Positions 8,290 through 14,790 of a stretch of 16,925 nucleotides of DNA are shown piece by piece. The position numbers and the translations under genes were made by a program. The stretch spans positions 1 through 16,925 of the forward strand of contig JBKPNX010000246.1 of assembly GCA_046732855.1 (NCBI GenBank), given 5' to 3'. The notes beneath the pieces were generated by a model. It ran no database searches. It was given only the letters and a program-made list of their open reading frames with translations, and had not been told where the DNA came from. The first letter of the stretch is position 1; every line of letters begins with the position of its first letter. This stretch comes from JBKPNX01 sp046732855 (lineage in GTDB: Bacteria; Pseudomonadota; Alphaproteobacteria; Geminicoccales; Geminicoccaceae).

Positions 8290-10131
8290 TCATGCGCTCG
8301 CGCGGGCAGGCTGAAGCGTGGCGCGGGTAGGGCGCGGGCGCGGGCGAAGCGGCACCAGGGTGGCGCTCTGATCGACACGCCGCAAATGCAACGTGCGATC
8401 GTAGAAGCCGTTGCGTGCCGGGCTGCGCCCGATGCCGACCACGGCCGCATCGGCCAGTTCGTGGTCGAAGATCGCGAGCATGTTGTGGCGCTGCTCCTCG
8501 TCGAGCGCGCCGCGCGCGTCGTGCAGCAGGAGCCAGCGCGGCCGGTGCAGCAGCAACCGGGCGAACGCCAGGCGCTGCTGCTCCTCCAGGGACAGAACCT
8601 GGTCCCAGCGCTCCTCGCGATCCAGCGACGTCAGCAGATGCCGCAGGCCGACGCGCTCGAGCGCGGCGGCGACGGCAGCGTGGTCGAACGCTCCCGGCGC
8701 AGCGGGGTAGCTCACGCCGGCGCGCAGACTGCCGAGCGGCAGATACGGCCGCGGCGGCATGAACATGATGGCGTCACGCGGCGGCAGATGGATGGTGCCG
8801 ACGCCCCACGGCCACAGACCCGCGATCGCACGGAACCGAGCGCTCTTGTCCGCACCGTGCTCGACGACGATCAGGACGCGCTCGCCGGGGGCGACCTCGA
8901 GCCGAGCCCGCTCGAGCGCCGAGCGGCCATCGGCCAGAGCGAGGTGGAGATCGTCCAGCACGAGACGTTCGGACGCCGTGGCAACGGCGATCCGACCCCG
9001 ATCGCGCCCGGTCGGATCAGGTGCGCCCAGCGCATCGTGCAGTGCCGCGACCCGGAGCAGCGTGGCGCGCCAGTCGGCGATCCGATGGAAGTTGTCGACG
9101 AACCAGCGCAGTGCCTGCTGCACCTGGTTGAACGCGCCGATCACCATGATGACCCCGCCGAACGACAGACCGCCGCTGAAGTAACCCGGTGCCGCGACCA
9201 GAATCGGCACGACCAGGGCGAGCCAACCGTAACCTGAGGTCACCCAGGTGAGCCGCGCCAGCCCGCCGGCCAGCTCGCGCATGACCATCGCGACACGATC
9301 CACCGAACAGGCAACGATCTGCCGCTCCTGCGCTTCGCTGCCATGGAGGGAGATGCCCTCGGCATTCTCGTTGATGCGGACCAGGGCAAAGCGGAGCTCG
9401 GCCTCGCGCGCGTAGCGCGTGGCGTTGAGCGGGATCAGCGGCCGACCGACTCGCCAGGCCAGCCACGAGCCGCCGAGCGCATAGGCGAGCGCGCACCAGA
9501 CCATGTAGCCCGGAATGGCAAACCCACGCTCGTCGACCATGAACACGACCGCCGCCGACAGCACCCAAAGCACGCCGACGAAGCTGATGAGGAGCAGTGA
9601 GGATTGCAGCAGGCCGACGGCGAGCTCGGTCGAGAGATCGACCAGATGCCGCGTATCCTCCTGGACCCGCTGGTCGGGATTGGCCCCGACCTCGCCGGCG
9701 TGGGCCAAGAGATAGGCGCGCTTCGGCGCCAGCCAGCGGCCGAGCAGGTGGTAGGTCAGCCACTCGCGCAGCCGGACCTGGAGCATCTCCTTAAGCCAGG
9801 TCTGCGCGACGACCAGCACCAGCAGGGTGGCGGCGATCAGCCCGAACACCAGCAGCTGCGCGCCGAAGGTTGCGAGGTCATGCTGCTCGATGGCGTCGAA
9901 GAAGTGACCCTGCCAGACGTTGAGCCAGATTTGCCCGACCGAATTGGCGCAAACGACGATCACGATCCCGGCGGCGAGCAGAGCGAGCCGGTTGCGATAC
10001 CGCGACGCGCCGAGCGCGGTCAGCAGGGAGCCCAGCTGGGCGACCAGGCGGTCGGCGGTGCCGGTAGCCACCGCCGCTCTGGGGGCGCCGCCGACACCGG
10101 CAACTCTAGTGAGCTCGTCCATGCGACGCAT
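8290..10131 (-). CDS. YddA/SbmA-type ABC transporter with degenerate ATPase domain
   Basis: I choose ATG 10131 (613 residues); an upstream TTG at 10233 would add 34 residues of non-conserved sequence. Residues about 35-345 are the ABC_membrane_2 (SbmA/BacA/YddA) membrane domain with several helices and family stretches such as VWQGHFFDAIEQHDL, NPDQRVQEDTRHLVDLSTEL and GGVIMVIGAFNQVQQALRWF. Residues about 390-600 are the nucleotide-binding domain. Its motifs are all altered: Walker A VEHGADKSA (family GESGTGKST; Lys and Ser kept), Q-loop MFMPPRPYLPLG (Gln to Pro), signature LSLEEQQRLAFARLLLHRP (LSLGEQQ, Gly to Glu), Walker B WLLLHDARGALDEE (family LFLDEATSALDEE; Asp to His, catalytic Glu to Asp), and H-loop VVGIGRSP (His to Arg). 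The reading frame is nevertheless intact. Relatives export or import peptides and other substrates across the inner membrane; this one probably has little or no ATPase activity. No operon partner. Confidence 0.85.
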   Translation of the reverse strand: MRRMDELTRVAGVGGAPRAAVATGTADRLVAQLGSLLTALGASRYRNRLALLAAGIVIVVCANSVGQIWLNVWQGHFFDAIEQHDLATFGAQLLVFGLIAATLLVLVVAQTWLKEMLQVRLREWLTYHLLGRWLAPKRAYLLAHAGEVGANPDQRVQEDTRHLVDLSTELAVGLLQSSLLLISFVGVLWVLSAAVVFMVDERGFAIPGYMVWCALAYALGGSWLAWRVGRPLIPLNATRYAREAELRFALVRINENAEGISLHGSEAQERQIVACSVDRVAMVMRELAGGLARLTWVTSGYGWLALVVPILVAAPGYFSGGLSFGGVIMVIGAFNQVQQALRWFVDNFHRIADWRATLLRVAALHDALGAPDPTGRDRGRIAVATASERLVLDDLHLALADGRSALERARLEVAPGERVLIVVEHGADKSARFRAIAGLWPWGVGTIHLPPRDAIMFMPPRPYLPLGSLRAGVSYPAAPGAFDHAAVAAALERVGLRHLLTSLDREERWDQVLSLEEQQRLAFARLLLHRPRWLLLHDARGALDEEQRHNMLAIFDHELADAAVVGIGRSPARNGFYDRTLHLRRVDQSATLVPLRPRPRPTRATLQPARASA

Positions 10132-10631
10132 CTTCTGATCTTGCGATCCGTCATAGGCTTCTTGTCCTGCGGGCAGCCCGATCAAACCGAACCGGCCTGC
10201 TTCACAAGGCCGAGATGGCGTAAGCGGACGCAATTGAGAAATACAATCTGTTTAATGTTTCGATGGCCGGCGGGTATGCCACTCGGTGTTCGGAGCCTGG
10301 CTGAGTGAGCCAGTCCTCTCCGCTGTGCCATGCGCGGACTGACCACGGGTAGGTCTGTGGCAAAGTGCGCACGCATCGGCAGCCTACCTTGCTGATAGCA
10401 CTGGCTTCATGCGAGTGGCCGCCATGTCGCGCAGTTCCGTCTGCATGGCCGCCCGGAGCAAGCGGGTGAGGCTTGTAACGAACTTCATGCCCGCCGCGCT
10501 CTCCCGTTCCTACTCATGGCACCAATGCTCAGCAGGCGCGCGTCCAGCTTCATGTTCATTACGTCGACGGATTCGAGGCATCGGTCAGATGCTGTTCACG
10601 CCACATGAACGAAAAAGCCCGCTTACGGTAG
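10132..10631. other. Intergenic region, no supported gene
   Basis: About 500 bases between the ABC transporter and the first LysR gene, both on the minus strand. The part next to the transporter (about 10231-10262) is A+T-rich for this genome and is a reasonable place for its promoter, though no clear -35/-10 pair stands out. A 34-codon minus-strand frame (10384-10488, beginning MKFVTSLTRLLRAAMQTELR) follows another short frame with an ATGA overlap; I recognise neither and there is no good ribosome site. The short T-run beyond the LysR stop (GGGCTTTTT on the minus strand, about 10611-10619) is preceded by only a weak stem, so a terminator is uncertain. Confidence 0.4.
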
Positions 10632-11535
10632 TCACACCGAGGCTACCATGCTTTCCGCAAGCACGATCTCGACGAAGTCGACGAAGGCACGGGCTTTTGC
10701 GCTGGCGCGTCTGCCGGTGGGAAAAACCGCCCAAAGGTCGATCGGCGGGAGTGTCCAGTCGGAAAGCACCTCGCGGACCCTGCCGCTCGCTAGTTCCGGC
10801 TGAAACATCCATTCCGTGGCGACTGCGAGCCCGAGGCCTGCGAATACGCCTTCCCTGACCCCCTTCCGCCGCGGACATGCGAACGCGGTCCCGGAGAGCC
10901 ACCTTGAGCTCAGTGCCCTCCTTGTGAAAGGTCCAGGTGTCGCCGCCGCCACCCCGGGCGTAGACCACCGCTCGGTGCCCGGACAGATCGGCGGGAGTGG
11001 TCGGCTCACCGGTCTCGGCGAAATAGGACTGGGCTCCGAGCACAAGGCGGCGAGATTCGCCGATCTTGCGCGCAGTCAGCGCCGAGTCCGCGAGGTCTCT
11101 TATGCGCAGGGCCACATCGATCCCCTCTTCGACCGGGTTGATATTGCGATCGTCCAATATCGCCTCGACCGTCAACGCGGGATGGGATGCCAGGAACGAC
11201 GGCAGGCGTGGGATGACGTGAAGCCTCGCGAAGGTGACGGCCGCACTGAAGCGCAGGCGTCCTGACAGCCCAGTGCCGGCGCCGCGCGCTGCAAGCTCGG
11301 CCTCGTCCGCTTCTTCGATGGCGCGCCTGACCCGCTCGTAGAAACCCTGTCCCGCCTCGGTCGTCGCCAGCCCGCGCGAGGATCGCAGAAGCAGGCGTAC
11401 GCCGAGCCGGTTCTCGAGTTGAGCCACGGCCTTGGACACCGCCGGCTGGCCGATCCGGAGCTGACGTGCCGCGGCGGAAAACGAGCCGGTGTCGACGACG
11501 CGGACGAACGTCTCCATCGCGACCAAGCGATCCAT
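10632..11535 (-). pseudogene. LysR-family regulator with one frameshift
   Basis: A LysR-type transcription factor of about 301 residues once a single base is removed. Residues 1-60 are the winged HTH (MDRLVAMETFVRVVDTGSFS, AAARQLRIGQPAVSKAVAQL, ENRLGVRLLLRSSRGLATTE). The effector domain follows (GLSGRLRFSAAVTFARLHVI, GIDVALRIRDLADS). After RMSAAEG the frame changes in a C5 run on the plus strand (10859-10863). Dropping one C continues with VREGVFAGLGLAVATEWMFQ and ends in a plausible family tail, FVDFVEIVLAE. Without correction the frame runs to 10585 with unrelated sequence. ATG 11535 is preferred over ATG 11541 because GGAGGA abuts the latter and sits about 6 bases before the former. The gene is divergent from the peroxiredoxin-like gene and probably regulates it. 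The homopolymer position makes a sequencing indel at least as likely as true inactivation. Confidence 0.8.
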
Positions 11536-11539
11536 TCTC

Positions 11540-11567
11540 ATTCCTCCATGGAATAGATGCTATTTCC
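11540..11567. promoter_or_regulatory. Inverted repeats in the divergent lysR/peroxiredoxin promoter
   Basis: Two overlapping dyads lie at the head of the lysR gene. ATTCC-TCCAT-GGAAT (11540-11554) fits the T-N11-A pattern of LysR-type binding sites. GGAATAG-ATG-CTATTTCC (11550-11567) is perfect apart from one extra T. They share the GGAAT half and overlap the lysR ribosome site, where an autorepressing LysR protein would be expected to bind. The peroxiredoxin-like gene starts 82 bases downstream. Known biology: LysR regulators usually control a divergent neighbour from such a shared region. That these are the actual operators is inference. Confidence 0.45.
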
Positions 11568-11649
11568 CCAAGCGGTCTACTGCAATGAGTTGGGAATGAA
11601 CAATCTCTGGCTCGACGTCCAACCCCATCTGCTCGATGAGGAGGACACC

Positions 11650-12324
11650 ATGTCCCTGCAGGACAGGCTCGACGCCTTCCGTACGAATTTCGAGGCGGGC
11701 GGACCCCCTTACAACGCACCGGAATGGATCCATGAGCCGATGCACCGCGCGACCGCCGAACTGATCGCTTCCGGAGCGGCCGAGCGGGCCGCCAAAGTAG
11801 GCGACACGGCGCCTACCTTCTCGCTGAAGGACGCCGAAAGCCGCGAGGTGTCCTCAGTCGACCTCCTGTCTCAGGGGCCATTGGTCGTGACGTTCTATCG
11901 CGGCGTCTGGTGCCCCTACTGCAACATGGATCTCCAGGCGCTGCAGGCGGCGCTGCCGATGTTCGAGGAACACGGCGCCGAGCTGGTGGCGATTTCACCG
12001 CAGACGGCAGTGAACAGCCGCCGCTCGACGGGCGAGAACAAGCTGACTTTCCCGATCCTGTCGGATCCGCACAACGAGGTCGCGGCGGCCTTCGGTCTTC
12101 GGTTCAAGCTGCCCGATTACCTCATCGACCTCTACCGGAACGTCTTCGAGAACGACCTCGCCGTCTTCAACGGCGACCCGAGCTGGACGCTGCCGATGCC
12201 GGCGCGCTTTGTCATCGCCCAGGATGGCGTCATTCTTTACGCTGAAGTGAACCCTGACTACACGCGCCGTCCCGATCCGGAAGAGTTACTGCCGGCCCTG
12301 CAGAAGCTTCGGGCCGCCGCCTGA
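11650..12324 (+). CDS. Peroxiredoxin-like (AhpC/TSA, redoxin) family protein
   Basis: A 224-residue protein. The start at 11650 is chosen because GAGGAGG lies 6 bases upstream and the family begins SLQDRLDAFRTNFE; a longer frame from 11557 is less likely. Residues about 47-220 form a thioredoxin fold: KVGDTAPTFSLKDA, then PLVVTFYRGVWCPYCNMDLQ with Cys88 and Cys91 (WCPYC), ELVAISPQTA, LTFPILSDPHNEVAAAFGLR, and a C-terminal PARFVIAQDGVILYAEVNPD. The RG-WCPYC element is typical of the peroxiredoxin-like subgroup that carries a CxxC at the peroxidatic position, so a peroxide- or disulfide-reducing role is expected, in the cytoplasm since no signal peptide is present. Transcribed away from the LysR gene that probably controls it. 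The stop codon sits in the loop of a GC-rich hairpin, and the gene converges on the flavoprotein pseudogene. Confidence 0.88.
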   Translation: MSLQDRLDAFRTNFEAGGPPYNAPEWIHEPMHRATAELIASGAAERAAKVGDTAPTFSLKDAESREVSSVDLLSQGPLVVTFYRGVWCPYCNMDLQALQAALPMFEEHGAELVAISPQTAVNSRRSTGENKLTFPILSDPHNEVAAAFGLRFKLPDYLIDLYRNVFENDLAVFNGDPSWTLPMPARFVIAQDGVILYAEVNPDYTRRPDPEELLPALQKLRAAA

Positions 12325-12334
12325 TCGCGGCGGC
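12313..12334 (+). terminator. GC-rich hairpin across the peroxiredoxin stop codon
   Basis: GCCGCCGC-CTGATC-GCGGCGGC: an 8-base perfect stem with a 6-base loop that contains the TGA stop. No T-tract follows, so it is not a textbook Rho-independent terminator. It may slow or stabilise the 3' end between two convergent genes. Confidence 0.35.
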
Positions 12335-12369
12335 GCACTCGGCGCACCGATCTCCGCCACCACGAACAT

Positions 12370-13000
12370 GGGAGGGGGGACGTCATCGTCCTCGTGGATC
12401 AGATAGGGATTGCGCTGGACGATCGTCACCCTGCTGCCGAAGCGGCGATACATCTGGCCGAACTCGAGGCCGATGTAGTTGCCGCCTAGGATCACCAGAT
12501 GCTCGGGCAGGAAGTCGACCGCCATTATCGAGGAGTTGTCGAGATAAGGTACGGAGTCGATGGCCGGTACCTCGGCATGTCGGCGCGGCCCTTCCCAGAT
12601 CTGCTCCGCCTCGAGCGTCTCGCCGTCGAACTCGATCTGCTTGGGGCCCGTGAAGCGAGCGTGGCCGACATAGACGGTGACACCTGGGTTCTCGCGCAGG
12701 CCCTGCTCGATCCCTCCGCGGAGACGCGGACGATCGCGTCCTTGCGCGCCTTGACCGCCTTCATGTCGACCCGGACCGGCCCTTCGATCACGAGGCCGAA
12801 GTCGGCAGCGCGGCGCGCGACGTGGGCCGCCCGCGCTCGCGATCAGCGACTTGGTCGGAATGCAGCCGTTGTTGACGCTTGTGCCGCCGAAGTGCTTGCG
12901 CTCGATCACGGCGACCTTGCGGCCGGTCTCGGTAAGGCGCCGCGCGAGCGAGGGGCCCGACTGGCCGGTTACCGATCACGCTGGCGTCAAAGCATGTCAT
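12370..13000 (-). pseudogene. Mercuric-reductase/RclA-like flavoprotein, truncated and frameshifted
   Basis: Fragments of a class I pyridine-nucleotide disulfide oxidoreductase, read from ATG 13000: MTCFDASVIG, then in other frames VAVIERKHFGG, TSVNNGCIPTKSLIASA, a segment ending GPVRVDMKAVKARKDAIVRV, then GLRENPGVTVYVGHARFTGP, VPYLDNSSIMAVDFLPEHL, VILGGNYIGLEFGQMYRRFG and SRVTIVQRNPYLIHEDDDV. At least three one-base changes are needed to read it through (extra A near 12972; missing bases near 12818 and 12722). A further scrambled patch lies at about 12570-12600. The protein stops being recognisable just after the second nucleotide-binding motif (about residue 205 of a usual 450), so the NAD(P)H and dimerisation half is gone. 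The redox motif reads GGTSVNNGC where the family has GGTCxNxGC: the first active-site cysteine is Ser. It is divergent from the intact LysR gene at 13223. Confidence 0.8.
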
Positions 13001-13060
13001 GATTCGGGCCTCCGCCGTTGCAGCCGGGTCGCTGAGCTTGACCAGCCTCCCCGAAAGAGT

Positions 13061-13104
13061 CGGCCGGCGCTTGGCCGGCCGCGAGTTTTGTCAGGGAGGC
13101 TGAC
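13061..13104. promoter_or_regulatory. Two stem-loops in the flavoprotein/lysR intergenic region
   Basis: First, CGGCCGGC-GCTTG-GCCGGCCG (13061-13081), an 8-base perfect stem followed after four bases by TTTT on the plus strand. Second, GTCAG-GGAGG-CTGAC (13090-13104), a perfect 5-base dyad. They lie between the divergent flavoprotein pseudogene and the LysR gene. The first resembles a weak terminator in the plus direction, but no plus-strand gene ends nearby. They may instead be regulator-binding or leader structures. A further small dyad, TATT-CGC-AATA, lies at about 13144-13154, nearer the LysR start. Confidence 0.3.
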
Positions 13105-13222
13105 ACGGATTTGAGCGCGTGGTCGTCCATAGGGGAAATGCCGTATTCGCAATAAATTCATGCGACGGAGTCATTGCCCCCGGCCGTCAACGCCGGGCCA
13201 CGAGGGTGAAGGAGGCGCCGCG

Positions 13223-14101
13223 ATGGAGATGCACCAGATCCGCTACTTCCTCGCGGTATGCGAGACCTTGAACTTCACCCGCGCGGCCGAGCAGTGTCAC
13301 GTCACCCAGCCGGCGCTTACCCGCGCGGTTCAGAAGCTGGAGGAGGAGCTCGGCGGGCTCCTGTTCCGGCGCGAGCGCCACCTCACCCACCTCACCGACC
13401 TCGGTCGGTTGATCCAACCTCAGCTCGAGCAGATCTGGAAGGAAACCGAGGCTGCCAAGACGACCGCGAAGAGCTTTCTCAGGCTCGAGAACGCGCCGCT
13501 CAACCTTGGCGTCATGTGCACCATTGGACCGCTGCGCGGCATCAGCTTTGTCACCGATTTCTGGCGCAGCAACCAGGGCATTGAGATCACGCTGCGCGAA
13601 GGCGTGCCACAAAAACTTGGCGAGCTGCTGCGCGAGGGTGAGCTCGATCTCGGGGTCATGGCCCAGTGGGAGCCGTTCGAGGAGCGCTTCAACGTGGAGC
13701 CCTTGTACCGGGAGCGCTTCGTCGTCGCCTTCCCGCCAGGACATCGCTTCGCGGCGCAGAACGGCGTTGCAATGGCCGATGTTGACGGCGAGAGCTATCT
13801 CCTGCGGATCAATTGCGAGTTCAAGGATCATCTACGCTCTGTGCGCGAGGAGCAGGGCGTCCAGCTGCAGCACGTCTATCGCAGCGAGCGCGAGGACTGG
13901 ATCCAGACCATGGTGATGGCTGGCATCGGCATCGCCTTTCTGCCGGAATACTCCGTTCTGCTGCCCGGCCTGCAGACGCGGCCGCTGATCGAGCCGGAGG
14001 TCGTGCGCGAGGTCTCGCTAGTCACGGTCGCAGGACGACGCTTCTCACCGCCGGTCGCCGCCTTCGTGCGCGCGATCCGAGCGTACCAATGGCCTGCATA
14101 A
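13223..14101 (+). CDS. LysR-family regulator with OxyR-like cysteine
   Basis: A 292-residue intact LysR-type regulator. ATG 13223 is chosen because GAAGGAGG sits about 8 bases upstream; the frame is open further upstream (13160) without family similarity. The HTH is at residues 1-60 (MEMHQIRYFLAVCETLNFTR, AAEQCHVTQPALTRAVQKLE, EELGGLLFRRERHLTHLTDL). The effector domain follows (NLGVMCTIGP near 94-103, ELDLGVMAQWEPFEERF at 140-156, QTMVMAGIGIAFLPEY at 228-243). Cys198 in YLLRINCEFKDHL occupies about the same place as the peroxide-sensing Cys199 of E. coli OxyR, but there is no partner cysteine near position 208. It is divergent from the flavoprotein pseudogene, its likely former target. A redox-responsive role is inference; the HTH and fold are clear. 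Confidence 0.88.
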   Translation: MEMHQIRYFLAVCETLNFTRAAEQCHVTQPALTRAVQKLEEELGGLLFRRERHLTHLTDLGRLIQPQLEQIWKETEAAKTTAKSFLRLENAPLNLGVMCTIGPLRGISFVTDFWRSNQGIEITLREGVPQKLGELLREGELDLGVMAQWEPFEERFNVEPLYRERFVVAFPPGHRFAAQNGVAMADVDGESYLLRINCEFKDHLRSVREEQGVQLQHVYRSEREDWIQTMVMAGIGIAFLPEYSVLLPGLQTRPLIEPEVVREVSLVTVAGRRFSPPVAAFVRAIRAYQWPA

Positions 14102-14207
14102 AAATCAAAAACCGACCGCAATGGTAAGGAGATCGCGGCTACAAAAGATCCAGTATTCTGCAGGCAACATTCATCGCATTGGTGTAGTTTCCAGGTGGTC
14201 GAAACGC
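14102..14207. other. Short intergenic stretch after lysR
   Basis: No gene seen. On the minus strand this is the sequence immediately 3' of the first group II intron tail. It reads RPPGNYTNAMNVACRILDLL and a stop in one frame, which might be the end of an interrupted gene or chance. I do not recognise it. Confidence 0.3.
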
Positions 14208-14290
14208 GTCGGGCGGTAGCGACGGGAATTACTCGCCGGTCCCCGCACGAGCGGAACTACCGCACCGGGCTCCCATCTCGGGTCATGTCG
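14208..14290 (-). mobile_element. Group II intron 3' end (domains V-VI), copy A, broken
   Basis: On the minus strand CCCGAG is followed by the 5' half of a group II intron domain V (GAGCCCGGTGCGGTAG then TTCCGCTCG). Then comes a domain VI-like hairpin with GAGTAATTC and a terminal CTACCGCCCGAC, the intron 3' end being at 14208. Compared with copy B at 14685-14790, ten bases (CCGGGATCTG) that close the lower stem of domain V are missing here, so the catalytic helix cannot form. The branch-point-like A in CTACC is kept. No reverse transcriptase coding sequence is visible upstream of domain V. It is a dead intron tail, in the same orientation as copies B and C. Confidence 0.65.
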
Positions 14291-14399
14291 TCGAATCGCC
14301 AGTCGGGACTGAGATGCCGGAGAGCCGTCATCCGCATCACATAGAGGACCGCGAGATCGGGTCAGCGGCTGTCACGTGATCGTCGACATGAAGTTGATA

Positions 14400-14415
14400 T
14401 TCTCCCCAGGGAGAA
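14400..14415. promoter_or_regulatory. Perfect 16-base palindrome, operator-like
   Basis: TTCTCCC-CA-GGGAGAA, two perfect 7-base arms, ending 16 bases before a possible ATG (14432). It is preceded by an A+T-richer stretch (AAGTTGATA). Position and symmetry suit a dimeric repressor site controlling the small downstream frame. No regulator that would bind it has been identified. Confidence 0.4.
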
Positions 14416-14431
14416 AGAAAGTGAGGAGGGG

Positions 14432-14638
14432 ATGCAAGATCTCGCGAGCGTTGACCGAGCGGAGGCGCTCCGGGCCGCGAAGCTGGCAATCCGGGCCTAC
14501 GCGCGCGACCCGTCGTCCAAGAACGAAGCTGGCGTGGAGGAGGCGCTCAGGCGCGTCCGGCGGCTTGACGGCGTGGCGCGGTGGCGGGGATCGAAGACGT
14601 CTTGCAGGCTGCGCACCAGCCCCGCCTGGACTCTCTGA
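14432..14638 (+). CDS. Possible small hypothetical protein
   Basis: A 68-residue frame beginning MQDLASVDRAEALRAAKLAI, with GAGGAGGG directly before the ATG (spacing only 2-3 bases, shorter than ideal). The first 50 residues are charged, Ala/Arg/Glu-rich, and predicted by eye to be helical (for example EAGVEEALRRVRRLDGVA). After residue about 50 a different frame looks more natural (AGIEDVLQAAHQPRLDSLII, stop at about 14667-14669). A one-base indel near 14575-14590 may therefore have changed the C-terminus; the joined product would be about 78 residues. I do not recognise the family. It lies between two group II intron tails, behind a perfect palindrome. A reading frame on the opposite strand is also open, so coding is uncertain. 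Confidence 0.35.
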   Translation: MQDLASVDRAEALRAAKLAIRAYARDPSSKNEAGVEEALRRVRRLDGVARWRGSKTSCRLRTSPAWTL

Positions 14639-14684
14639 TCATCCACCACAATTCGTGTGGTTCGTAAGTTATTGGTACGGCAAA

Positions 14685-14790
14685 GTCGCGGAAGGGACGG
14701 CAATTACTTGCTGTCCCTCGCACAGATCCCGGCGAGGGGAACTACCGCACCGGGCTCCCTCCTCGGGTCATGACGTACCTGGCGGGGCTG
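14685..14790 (-). mobile_element. Group II intron 3' end (domains V-VI), copy B
   Basis: Read on the minus strand: GTCATGACCCGAGGAGG, then a 34-base domain V (14757-14724) starting GAGCCCGGTGCGGTAG and ending CGCCGGGATCT, which keeps the AGC triad and the two-sided lower stem. A domain VI hairpin follows (GGGACAGCAAG, loop, TTGCCGTCCC) and then CTTCCGCGAC ending at 14685. Eight bases from the 3' end, where copy C and group II introns generally have the bulged branch-point A (CTACC), this copy has T (CTTCC). No intron-encoded reverse transcriptase is present; the sequence upstream of domain V matches copy A only for about 11 bases (CATGACCCGAG). It is a truncated, probably splicing-defective relic. 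Confidence 0.7.

Larger units (their letters stand above)
14291..14684. other. Region between intron tails A and B
   Basis: Apart from the palindrome at 14400-14415 and the small possible gene at 14432, nothing is recognisable. A dyad ACCACA-ATTCG-TGTGGT (14645-14661) lies just after that gene; it has no T-tract worth the name and only weakly suggests transcription termination. Confidence 0.3.

Noticed and set aside
10132..10233. TTG start at 10233 for the ABC transporter
   Set aside because: The 34 extra residues are not conserved-looking and the start codon is rare; ATG 10131 is more plausible, though the ribosome site there is weak.
11557..11649. Upstream extension of the peroxiredoxin frame
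   Set aside because: It would overlap the divergent regulatory region and has no ribosome site; GAGGAGG before 11650 and family start support the shorter form.
14291..14400. Minus-strand peptide YVMRMTALRHLSPDWRFDDM as the end of an alpha/beta hydrolase
   Set aside because: Its last part (CATGACCCGAG) is shared with intron copy B just before domain V, so it is intron sequence there; the remainder is too short to assign.
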